Shown piece after piece: positions 1 through 5,853 of a stretch of DNA of 9,601 nt; the stretch's first letter is position 1, and the number at the start of each line of letters is the position of its first letter. The notes under the pieces are model-generated. The model was given only the letters and a program-made list of their open reading frames with translations. It did not search any database and was not told the origin of the DNA. This DNA comes from an uncultured Pseudomonadota bacterium (lineage in GTDB: Bacteria > Desulfobacterota_B > Binatia > UBA9968). The DNA lies in assembly GCA_946478635.1 (NCBI GenBank), contig CAMLCX010000159.1:1-9601 (forward strand). Reading direction: 5' to 3'. Made by a program: the position numbers and the translations under genes.

Positions 1-145
1 GCACGGGGAATTTTGGCTCCGAGCCATGGCAGTCGACGCAAGGCTTGGCCAAAATAGACGATTGCGCGTGGGCCGCCGGCAGACTGATCGCGTTAAATGA
101 AAAAAAGGCGGTAACGAAGAAAAACCATCGGATCACGTTCGTCAT
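1..145 (-). CDS. c-type cytochrome, N-terminal part only (cut by window edge)
   Basis: Reading leftwards from an ATG at 145, 48 codons stay open to the window edge, so the C-terminal part lies outside. The product starts with a basic residue and a long hydrophobic stretch (about residues 4-24) ending in A-H-A, which looks like a Sec signal peptide cut after residue 27. The mature part quickly presents C36-V-D-C39-H40-G, the CxxCH motif that covalently binds haem c. The start is well supported: AGGAGG lies at 158-153 with a 7-nt spacer. By family knowledge this would be a periplasmic electron carrier or the cytochrome domain of a larger enzyme. The axial methionine and the subtype cannot be judged because the rest is missing. 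It is divergent from dus, with about 156 bp between them. Confidence 0.82.
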   Translation of the reverse strand, partial: MTNVIRWFFFVTAFFSFNAISLPAAHAQSSILAKPCVDCHGSEPKFPV

Positions 146-275
146 CTGCGTTCCTCCTCAACCGGGCAGGATTATTGGCCACGGCGTAAAAAGTGTCAAG
201 ACATTTTCAGCAAGTACCCCGGGCTAAAAAGGGAGAATGGTAGCAATTGTCTCCAGTCGAATTGAAGGTGAGCCG

Positions 276-305
276 ATGCGATGCTACGCTAAGGCGCTCT
301 TATGA
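276..305 (+). CDS. possible 9-residue leader ORF overlapping the dus start
   Basis: A tiny ORF (M-R-C-Y-A-K-A-L-L) begins at ATG 276. Before it lies an AAGGTGA ribosome-binding sequence (265-271 region) with about 5 nt of spacing. Its TGA (303-305) overlaps the dus ATG (302-304) in an ATGA arrangement, the usual geometry of translational coupling. The dus start itself has only a weak AAGG at 291-294, so re-initiation after this mini-ORF is plausible. Such short ORFs arise often by chance, so this is a hypothesis and not a called gene. Confidence 0.25.
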   Translation: MRCYAKALL

Positions 306-1477
306 ATTTTTGGCGCCATATCACCAAACCGATCATTGGTTTGTCGCCCATGGATGGGGTGACCGATGCTTCGTTTCGCTTCATTACGGCCGAGCATGGC
401 GGGCCGGACGTGACGCTGACGGAGTTTGTCAATATTCAATCGGCGCTTTATTCGCCACACACGCTGCTCAAGGATTTTACCTACTCGGAAATCGAGCGGC
501 CCGTCGTCGCGCAGATTTATGGCAAAACACCGGAGCTCTTCTACAAGGTCGCGCATCTGGTCTGCGAGCTTGGTTTCAACGGACTTGACATCAACATGGG
601 CTGTCCAGCCAAAAAGGTCGCGGCTTCAGGCTGCGGCGCCGCGCTGATCCGCACCCCCGAATTGGCAAGGGAGATTATTCGAACGGCGCAGAGGGGAATC
701 CAGGATTGGCAGCGAGGTCAGACGCTGCGGGATGTCGGTTTTGACGGCGAGACAATCGAACAGATCGCGGCGGCGAATCGCCGGCGCGGCCTCAAGATCG
801 GGAATCGGCAACTCGTTCCGGTATCGGTCAAGACCCGCCTCGGTTATGATCGCGTCATCATTGACGAGTGGCTGACGACACTTTTAACGGAAAACCCCGC
901 GGCCATTTCGCTGCATGGCCGCACGCTCGAACAGGGATACAAAGGCGAAGCGGATTGGCAGGCAATCGCGCGCGCCGTCGAGATCGCCAAGGGTTCGGAC
1001 ACTTTAATTCTCGGCAATGGAGACGTGCGCGATTTGCGCGACGTCCACCGGCGCGTGCGTCAAACCGGCGTCGACGGTGTTCTCATCGGTCGAAGCGCTC
1101 AGGGCGACCCTTGGATATTTCGCGACAAGGACCGCGTCAAACGGGCGATTCATCGCGACACGGACTTGAGTCTTGAAACATTGCCGGTGGAAATTGAGCA
1201 GCGATTTCGGGTCATCGTCGAGCACTCCGAGCATTTCGAACGCCTGTGCGGCGCTGCTAGATTCATGGCGATGCGCAAGCACCTGACCTGGTACTGCCGT
1301 CATTTCCGCGGCGCCGCGGAGATGCGCGCACGCATGACCCGGGCGAATAGCGCCTCGGACGTGCGACAGTGTCTGGCAGAATTCTTGACACGCAGTCACG
1401 GAGGAGCGAACTCCCACCTCAGCGAAAACTCTCCCGATCCATACCCACCCGTCGAGCCATCCACTCGCGCGTTCTAA
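302..1477 (+). CDS. dus: tRNA-dihydrouridine synthase (Dus family) with internal insertion
   Basis: Dus enzymes are FMN- and NADPH-dependent and reduce specific uridines in the tRNA D-loop to dihydrouridine. The family signature is plain. An FMN-binding loop GLSPMDGVTD (residues 13-22) opens the TIM barrel. The strand leading to N98-M-G-C101-P carries the catalytic cysteine. SVKTRLG (175-181), HGRT (205-208), GNGDV (238-242) and IGR (262-264) line the FMN and phosphate site. At 391 residues it is longer than the usual 310-340. The excess is an insertion at about 135-172, between the helix after the catalytic loop and the VPVSVKTRLG strand, plus a low-complexity Pro/Ser-rich tail from about 367. 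From memory, some Patescibacteria-type Dus proteins have a similar insertion. No in-frame start exists upstream because TAA lies at 290-292. maf follows after 9 nt, so the two are probably co-transcribed. The DusA/B/C class is not assigned. Confidence 0.95.
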   Translation: MNFWRHITKPIIGLSPMDGVTDASFRFITAEHGGPDVTLTEFVNIQSALYSPHTLLKDFTYSEIERPVVAQIYGKTPELFYKVAHLVCELGFNGLDINMGCPAKKVAASGCGAALIRTPELAREIIRTAQRGIQDWQRGQTLRDVGFDGETIEQIAAANRRRGLKIGNRQLVPVSVKTRLGYDRVIIDEWLTTLLTENPAAISLHGRTLEQGYKGEADWQAIARAVEIAKGSDTLILGNGDVRDLRDVHRRVRQTGVDGVLIGRSAQGDPWIFRDKDRVKRAIHRDTDLSLETLPVEIEQRFRVIVEHSEHFERLCGAARFMAMRKHLTWYCRHFRGAAEMRARMTRANSASDVRQCLAEFLTRSHGGANSHLSENSPDPYPPVEPSTRAF

Positions 1478-1486
1478 ATTTTTTGC

Positions 1487-2116
1487 ATGCGACTCATTCT
1501 TGCCTCCACGTCACCGCGGCGCCGCGAGATTCTGGCCCTGCTCGGGTTGCCGTTCGAAATCATAGCGCCGGAATTTGATGAAAGGCTGTCCACGCATTCG
1601 CCCATACAAGAAGAAGTTCTCGCGTTCGCCGTCGGGAAGGCCAAGTCAGTGGCCCGGACGAGTCCGGGCAGCATCGTCATTGGCAGCGATACCATGATCT
1701 TTCTTGGCGGCGAGAAAATCGGCAAACCGGCGGACGAGGCGGACGCCGGGAGAATTCTGCGGTTGCTTTCCGGCAAGAGGCACGCGATTTATACGAGCGT
1801 CGCTATTGTCGATCGAAGCGGCGGCCCGGGATTGCGCGCCACTGAAACTGTCGATGTCGTTATGCGCAGTCTTACCATGGAGGAGATTGAACGCTATCTT
1901 GAAAGCGGCGAGTCAATGGACAAAGCGGGGGCGTATTCGATCCAGGGGGAGGGACGAAAGTTAATCAAGGCAATCGAGGGCGATTACCTGGCGGCAGTGG
2001 GGTTGCCGTTAAGACCGATCGCGAATTACCTCAAGGACCGTGGCGTAAAGATCGGGCAGGATATCGACAAGCTCTACCTCGATAGGCATTATCTCAATTG
2101 GCGCAGCTTCGACTAA
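1487..2116 (+). CDS. maf: Maf family nucleoside triphosphate pyrophosphatase
   Basis: Maf proteins hydrolyse non-canonical or pyrimidine nucleoside triphosphates to the monophosphate and pyrophosphate. They are linked to septum formation and to keeping modified nucleotides out of nucleic acids. The 209 residues match the family from end to end: the substrate loop ASTSPRRRE (6-14), E29/D31 in the PEFDE segment, GSDT with the catalytic aspartate D68, GKP (K80), the Y102-T-S-V strand, and DKAGAYSIQGEG (145-156) followed by the conserved AVGLPL. The IQG form is typical of the dTTP/UTP-preferring YhdE branch, which is inference. ATG 1487 places the N-terminus exactly where the family begins, although no clear ribosome-binding site precedes it. 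Translation may depend on coupling to dus, which ends 9 nt earlier. The gene is convergent with the secreted-protein gene downstream. Confidence 0.95.
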   Translation: MRLILASTSPRRREILALLGLPFEIIAPEFDERLSTHSPIQEEVLAFAVGKAKSVARTSPGSIVIGSDTMIFLGGEKIGKPADEADAGRILRLLSGKRHAIYTSVAIVDRSGGPGLRATETVDVVMRSLTMEEIERYLESGESMDKAGAYSIQGEGRKLIKAIEGDYLAAVGLPLRPIANYLKDRGVKIGQDIDKLYLDRHYLNWRSFD

Positions 2117-2144
2117 GCTTGTTTCGCAGGGCGCGGCAAACGCG

Positions 2145-2762
2145 TTACCGCTGCGCGCCCCGAATCGTGATCTGAGTTGCGGCAAGCACGCCGTCGGCAT
2201 TGCGGGTGCCCTGCACCGAAACTTCGGCGCCGACTTTGAGCGCGCTGCGATCGGTCACGATTCGTTTCATGACCGGCACGTCCGGCGACACCAAGATCTT
2301 CAATTCGCCGCCGCTGTACTTAAGAGTCATTAACCTGCCTTTGATGTTCTGGACCGCGACATCCTCGACCCGCTCAACGTTTGCATTGGTCATCGTCGCG
2401 CCGCTTTGGGGCGCCGAGCTGAGCGGCCGATGACCTTCGCTAATTCCGCGCTGGTCTTCGGAAAAGACATTGACTGCGGATGCCAGAAAATTGCCATCTG
2501 ACTGTTTTGTCGCGGTTGCGCCAACGTACATGCCCGGGACGATTTCGGAGAACTTGATCGGTTGTTCCCCGCGAATGACGGTTTTGTCCATTAGAGCGGC
2601 TTTTACATCGCCGTTGGAGGTTGCGACGACCAGATCCGAGCCCTTCAGGTCTGTAACTCTTCCGCGGATGGTGACGGTTTGGGCGTAAAGGACGCTGTTC
2701 CATACCAGTAAAAGGCCAACAGCGCTTACTAGGTTTAAAACTTTGATCGTTAGACGGGTCAT
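2145..2762 (-). CDS. secreted protein with two DUF5666-like beta modules
   Basis: The product has 205 residues when started at ATG 2762. The same frame is open for 50 more codons upstream, but the shorter start is preferred. A near-perfect GGAGGTG ribosome-binding site sits 9 nt before it, and the protein then begins directly with a signal peptide (T-R-L-T-I-K, a hydrophobic run at about 8-25, Y-A-Q at 26-28). The mature part holds two similar beta-rich segments. Residues 30-100 start at I-R-G-R-V and residues 140-200 start at I-K-G-R-L. Each continues with an acidic or Gly turn, a V-I-R or V-M-K-R strand, a G-x-x-V strand and a final A-x-x-V/I-x-V/I. This is the layout of DUF5666-type (OB-like) domains in periplasmic proteins of unknown role. 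A Ser/Gly/Gln-rich linker (about 101-125) joins them. No catalytic residues are evident. It is convergent with maf, 28 bp away. Confidence 0.78.
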   Translation of the reverse strand: MTRLTIKVLNLVSAVGLLLVWNSVLYAQTVTIRGRVTDLKGSDLVVATSNGDVKAALMDKTVIRGEQPIKFSEIVPGMYVGATATKQSDGNFLASAVNVFSEDQRGISEGHRPLSSAPQSGATMTNANVERVEDVAVQNIKGRLMTLKYSGGELKILVSPDVPVMKRIVTDRSALKVGAEVSVQGTRNADGVLAATQITIRGAQR

Positions 2763-2771
2763 TATTGTTGT

Positions 2772-2778
2772 CACCTCC
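2772..2778 (-). promoter_or_regulatory. strong ribosome-binding site fixing the start at 2762
   Basis: On the minus strand this reads GGAGGTG, closely matching the anti-Shine-Dalgarno complement. It lies 9 nt before ATG 2762. It decides between the long open frame (from 2912) and the shorter start that begins directly with a signal peptide. Confidence 0.8.
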
Positions 2779-2921
2779 ACCCTCGTAATATCCGACCGAC
2801 GCACAAGCCGCAACCCTAGTGCGTTCACACAGAGGTTTATCGTTTGCCGACGATTTGTGGCCGAGTGCGACAGTTTTTGTTCAAACCGCGCCCCTTTTAG
2901 CATACGAAACACCGAAAAATT

Positions 2922-2966
2922 CGCTCGTTAGAGCATGGTACAAAGCTTGCTCTAGAATTTTGAGCG
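2922..2966 (+). promoter_or_regulatory. nested inverted repeats upstream of the small ORF
   Basis: A perfect 7-bp inverted repeat TAGAGCA (2929-2935) / TGCTCTA (2948-2954) encloses a 12-nt loop. It is itself enclosed by CGCTC (2922-2926) / GAGCG (2962-2966). The element ends just before ATG 2975, so on an RNA it could hold the start region of the small ORF. It could equally be a protein-binding dyad in the shared upstream region of the divergent 2762 gene. The structure is read directly from sequence; any function is inference. Confidence 0.35.
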
Positions 2967-2974
2967 AGAACGAT

Positions 2975-3166
2975 ATGAAGCCGACGACTGGCTATTCAAA
3001 CCACGATCAAAACTGGCACTGGCCAGAGAATACCTGGTTCCGTGAGCGCCTGAACGCGCTCAAAGCCCGCGAGAACGAGGAGCGTCGAAAAACGCCTTCG
3101 AGATCGACTCGGGACCAGGTTAGCGCCCAGCCTAGCCACGCCAAAGATGAGCTGAAAGTCGGCTGA
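2975..3166 (+). CDS. small hypothetical protein, 63 residues
   Basis: I do not recognise this ORF. From ATG 2975 it encodes a polar, charged, probably soluble peptide. The N-terminal part holds three tryptophans within about ten residues (NWHWPENTW, about 14-22). A helix-prone charged stretch follows (R23 to K39, F-R-E-R-L-N-A-L-K-A-R-E-N-E-E-R-R-K), then a disordered Ser/Gln/Arg tail. There is no signal peptide or membrane segment. The frame is open further upstream (to 2819), but that part looks like a non-coding shadow. The ribosome-binding site is weak (GAGCGAGA, about 5 nt before ATG). The amphipathic, protein-like central helix is the main argument that it is real. Nothing in the neighbourhood indicates a role. 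Confidence 0.35.
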   Translation: MKPTTGYSNHDQNWHWPENTWFRERLNALKARENEERRKTPSRSTRDQVSAQPSHAKDELKVG

Positions 3167-3248
3167 CCGGCGACGACTTGGTGTCCGGCGCCCTTAGGAC
3201 TTTTAGCCTCTTCCTGGTAATTCTGTTCTCTCAAGGGACGCCAAGAGC

Positions 3249-3811
3249 TCAATGCTTCCCGTTAAGGATCTCCGCTAAAGGCTTTGTTCCTCCCGGAGCC
3301 GGAACTTCAAAAGCGTTCACGGTCATCGCCATCACCGCATAAAATCCAATCGGACTGACGAGCTCGACCAGTCGCTGACCTCCGAAAAGATCAAGACCGC
3401 GCAGAAACGTCGAGTTGCTGACCGTGCGCGTCCTATTCAACGCGATGGTTAGGTCATAGACGAACCTTTCATTTGCACGCGCGAAATTGGGCGTGGCCGT
3501 TCGCGAATAGCTTCGATCACTTCGGGTGGGATGCCGTGTTCACGCGCGTGCGGCTCGTCAATGAACCAGGCAAACTGTGCTGAGGCAAAGCCGCCAACGC
3601 CAGAATAATCAACTGCACGAGGCGCCGCTCGAGCTTGACGCGCGAAGCGAACAGGTCATAGAGTTCAAGCGCATACTCTGCGAGGTCCGCATTTCCTAAC
3701 CATACAGCCCACGGTCCGCGTACCTGGCCACGCACACGCTTCATGCGTTCATAAATCTCCCGTTGCTTGTTCGAAAGTTTTTTCTACATCGATCTCCGGC
3801 AAACGAGCCAT
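3249..3811 (-). pseudogene. carboxymuconolactone decarboxylase (CMD/AhpD-like) family protein, frameshifted
   Basis: Three reading frames join into one CMD-family protein of about 187 residues. Frame one starts at ATG 3811, behind an AAAGGA ribosome-binding sequence, and gives MARLPEIDVEK. It breaks at a six-A run (T6 on the plus strand, 3778-3783), where five As would keep the frame. Frame two gives RVRGQVRGPWAVWLGN through RLVQLIILALA. It ends near 3590-3595, where one base is missing. Frame three then reads FASAQFAWFIDEPHARE and GIPPEVIEAIRERP to about 3490-3500, where another base is missing. The last frame gives NFARANERFVYDL, then FGGQRLVELV, GFYAVMAMTVNAFEVPAPGG, and stops at 3249. Length and order fit the family, whose members are alpha-helical oligomers including gamma-carboxymuconolactone decarboxylases and alkylhydroperoxidase-like enzymes. 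No CxxC redox motif appears. It is divergent from the flavoprotein gene. Assembly error is the alternative, though neighbouring long ORFs are intact. Confidence 0.85.
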
Positions 3812-3951
3812 CGTCGATCCTTTCGTTAAATGTTCGGGCCGTCAGACACTAAAACGCTTTGACGGGTCAAGGGCCATAGCCGAAAGAACGAGCGGAAACG
3901 CGGTCGCCGAAATTGCACAGAGCCGATTCCATTCGACTCGCTAGCGCCGCT

Positions 3952-3980
3952 ACAGCCAACTATTTCGGCTGTTTTTAATT
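3952..3980 (+). terminator. weak intrinsic terminator or attenuator in the flavoprotein leader
   Basis: ACAGCC (3952-3957) and GGCTGT (3967-3972) can form a 6-bp stem with a 9-nt loop. A T-rich tract follows at once (TTTTTAATTTTT, 3972-3983). No convincing plus-strand gene ends just upstream, so it might act as a leader attenuator for the gene at 4064 or be chance. The right arm also belongs to a longer-range 8-bp match, AGCCGAAA (3878-3885) with TTTCGGCT (3963-3970). The two pairings are mutually exclusive. Confidence 0.35.
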
Positions 3981-4047
3981 TTTACCTCGGCCGGACTTGT
4001 ATTTTTGTCGTCGCGGTTGTAAGCGATTCTAGATTTGCCAATTCATC

Positions 4048-4054
4048 AGGGAGG
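4048..4054 (+). promoter_or_regulatory. ribosome-binding site for the flavoprotein gene
   Basis: AGGGAGG lies 9 nt before ATG 4064. It is a strong Shine-Dalgarno match that supports this start, which leaves only about 14 residues before the FAD-binding strand. Confidence 0.75.
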
Positions 4055-4063
4055 AAACGACGG

Positions 4064-5800
4064 ATGGCACAAGCAGCGACGGATGGTCAGAGCTGGGACT
4101 TAGAAGCGGATGTGGTCGTTATCGGATCCGGTGCGGCCGGGCTGCCGGCAGCGATCAAAGCAGTCGAAGGCGGAGCGTCTGTGCTCGTCGTCGAAACTAA
4201 TTACGACATCGGCGGGCACGCGATCATCAGCGGCGGCAACGTGCCCCTGGGCGGCGGCACCAGCGCGCAAAAGAAGTATGGAATCGAAGATTCGCCGGAC
4301 ACAGTCTTCAGGGACCTTACCGACTGGACTATCGTTCAGGATAATGGCTGGCCCGATTATCGCTATAACGATCGCGCGGTGATGCGCGCGTTCGCCGACC
4401 ACTGCGCGTTGACCTTTGAGTTTTTGTTGGCACACGGCGTGCTGTTCAAAGAGGTGGCGCCAGATAATCAGGGCGGCCACAACTTGGGCAACTCGGCGCC
4501 GCGTGAGAATCACTGCTTTTGGACCAAAGGCCCCGGCTATGAAAGTCCCAATAACCGGGGGGGAACGGGCCTCATCAGACCGTTAGAAAATAGCGCCCGC
4601 GCCAAGGGCGTGAAATTCTTGCTCAACTACAGGATGACCAGTTTTATCCGGGAAGGTCAGAATTCCGGTTGCGTGATCGGTATAACCTCGCAGTACACGC
4701 CGCGCATCATGCCCGGTCAATCGGCGCCGTTAAAAAGCTTTCGCTCGGACGGTAACGTCGATAGCACCAAACCGACGATGACGATCCACGCCAAGAAAGC
4801 CGTGATTGTCGCTACCGGCGGCATGACCAGCAATCTAAACTTTCGGCGCATGTTCGACCCGCGGCTGACCGCTGTCCTGACGGTGGCGGGCGAGCCTTAC
4901 ACCTACCAGGATGCGAGCGGCGAGCTGGCGGCGATGGCGATCGGCGCTTCGCTTTGGGGGTTTGCTAACCAGACTTTGGAAAACGGCGACAACATCCGTA
5001 CCAAACGCGTCATCGGGACGAAATGGAATTACATGACGTGGGCCCTCGAATTTCCGCTCTTTCCACTGGTTCGCGCTACTGGGCTTGATGTAAAGGATTG
5101 GCACGATTTGATTTTGGTCAATCAGGTGGGCAAGAGATTTTACGACGAGACAAAGGGAGATTATCCGCACGGCAACGTTTACAACGACTTCAACCCGTAT
5201 ACTCCCAACGATTATCGCAATAACGACAGCATCCATTTTCATCCTAGCAAATACAATTTCTTCAACGCCGCGGTGGCGATGAATGAATATTCCGAGCCGC
5301 CGGACTATTCCGCCGGGCCGGTGTGGGCGATCTTCGACGCGGATGCAGTGAAACGCGAAGGCTGGAACGTCTCGCCTCCGCACGTGGATCCCGACGGTTA
5401 TTTTTTCAGCGGGAAAACCCTGCCGGAGCTCGCCGCGGCGATCAAGAACGAGTATCAGGCCAAACCGATGAACGGCGAGATTCTGCAGGCCACAGTGGAG
5501 CGTTATAACTCATTTGTCGAAGCGGGGGAGGACAAGGACTTCAGCAAGCCGACACCCAAACACAAAATCCAGACGCCGCCATTCTACGCCGCCTGGGGGA
5601 CGCCCAATGTGCATGACACCCGCTCGGGTCTGAGAATCAACAACAAGTGCCAGGTCATGGACATGAACGGCGTGGTTATTCCCGGTTTATACTGCGCCGG
5701 CGAATCGGCCGGCGGATTCAACCAACACGGATTGGGACGCTGCACGACCCAGGGATTTATCGCCGGTACGAATGCGGCGGCGGAACCCAAACACGATTGA
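4064..5800 (+). CDS. FAD-dependent oxidoreductase of the fumarate reductase/succinate dehydrogenase flavoprotein type (FAD_binding_2)
   Basis: The 578-residue product has the full FAD_binding_2 architecture. A Rossmann strand V17-V-V-I-G-S-G-A-A-G26 is followed by a ribose-contacting E45 (V-V-E-T) and the flavin loop I-G-G-H (49-52) with S57-G-G-N. A second dinucleotide-fold element is A250-T-G-G-M. The middle region (about 260-440) forms the capping domain. The C-terminal FAD closure is G541-L-Y-C-A-G-E-S-A-G-G and H555-G-L-G-R-C. Relatives include soluble fumarate and urocanate reductases and 3-ketosteroid dehydrogenases, which move a hydride between FAD N5 and a C=C/C-C bond. There is no Tat or Sec signal and no haem or FMN-linked domain, so it should be cytoplasmic with a separate electron partner. 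The substrate is unknown. The pocket segment NQHGLGRC differs from the classical fumarate-reductase HGANRLGG pattern, so plain fumarate reduction is doubtful. The gene appears monocistronic, with a strong ribosome-binding site and a terminator 24 bp after the stop. Confidence 0.88.
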   Translation: MAQAATDGQSWDLEADVVVIGSGAAGLPAAIKAVEGGASVLVVETNYDIGGHAIISGGNVPLGGGTSAQKKYGIEDSPDTVFRDLTDWTIVQDNGWPDYRYNDRAVMRAFADHCALTFEFLLAHGVLFKEVAPDNQGGHNLGNSAPRENHCFWTKGPGYESPNNRGGTGLIRPLENSARAKGVKFLLNYRMTSFIREGQNSGCVIGITSQYTPRIMPGQSAPLKSFRSDGNVDSTKPTMTIHAKKAVIVATGGMTSNLNFRRMFDPRLTAVLTVAGEPYTYQDASGELAAMAIGASLWGFANQTLENGDNIRTKRVIGTKWNYMTWALEFPLFPLVRATGLDVKDWHDLILVNQVGKRFYDETKGDYPHGNVYNDFNPYTPNDYRNNDSIHFHPSKYNFFNAAVAMNEYSEPPDYSAGPVWAIFDADAVKREGWNVSPPHVDPDGYFFSGKTLPELAAAIKNEYQAKPMNGEILQATVERYNSFVEAGEDKDFSKPTPKHKIQTPPFYAAWGTPNVHDTRSGLRINNKCQVMDMNGVVIPGLYCAGESAGGFNQHGLGRCTTQGFIAGTNAAAEPKHD

Positions 5801-5823
5801 CCAATCACCCGGATGGCAGGGCA

Positions 5824-5853
5824 GGGGCGCGATCCATCGCGCCCCTTTTTTTT
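5824..5853 (+). terminator. strong intrinsic terminator of the flavoprotein gene
   Basis: GGGGCGCGAT (5824-5833) and ATCGCGCCCC (5836-5845) form a perfect 10-bp, GC-rich stem with a minimal loop. Eight Ts follow (5846-5853). It lies 24 bp after the flavoprotein stop. The T tract overlaps the stop codon of the convergent binding-protein gene (5852-5854). On the minus strand no T tract follows the hairpin, so it should work in one direction only. Confidence 0.93.

Noticed and set aside
247..588. Open frame of 113 codons overlapping the start of dus
   Set aside because: It lies out of frame over the well-supported dus N-terminus and encodes no recognisable domain; it is a shadow frame.
2129..2160. 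GGGCGCG/CGCGCCC dyad between maf and the convergent gene as a terminator
   Set aside because: The stem is good, but the loop is 18 nt, no T tract follows on either strand, and one arm lies in coding sequence.
2763..2912. Fifty extra N-terminal codons for the secreted DUF5666-like protein
   Set aside because: The added segment is basic and unlike a signal peptide, and the GGAGGTG site is placed exactly for the shorter start at 2762.
4100..4513. Minus-strand frame of 137 codons inside the flavoprotein gene
   Set aside because: It is antisense to conserved FAD-binding sequence and its translation shows no domain; GC-rich coding DNA often gives such frames.
4835..5383. Minus-strand frame of 182 codons inside the flavoprotein gene
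   Set aside because: It is fully antisense to a conserved gene, has no ribosome-binding site, and has an Arg/His-rich composition typical of shadow frames.
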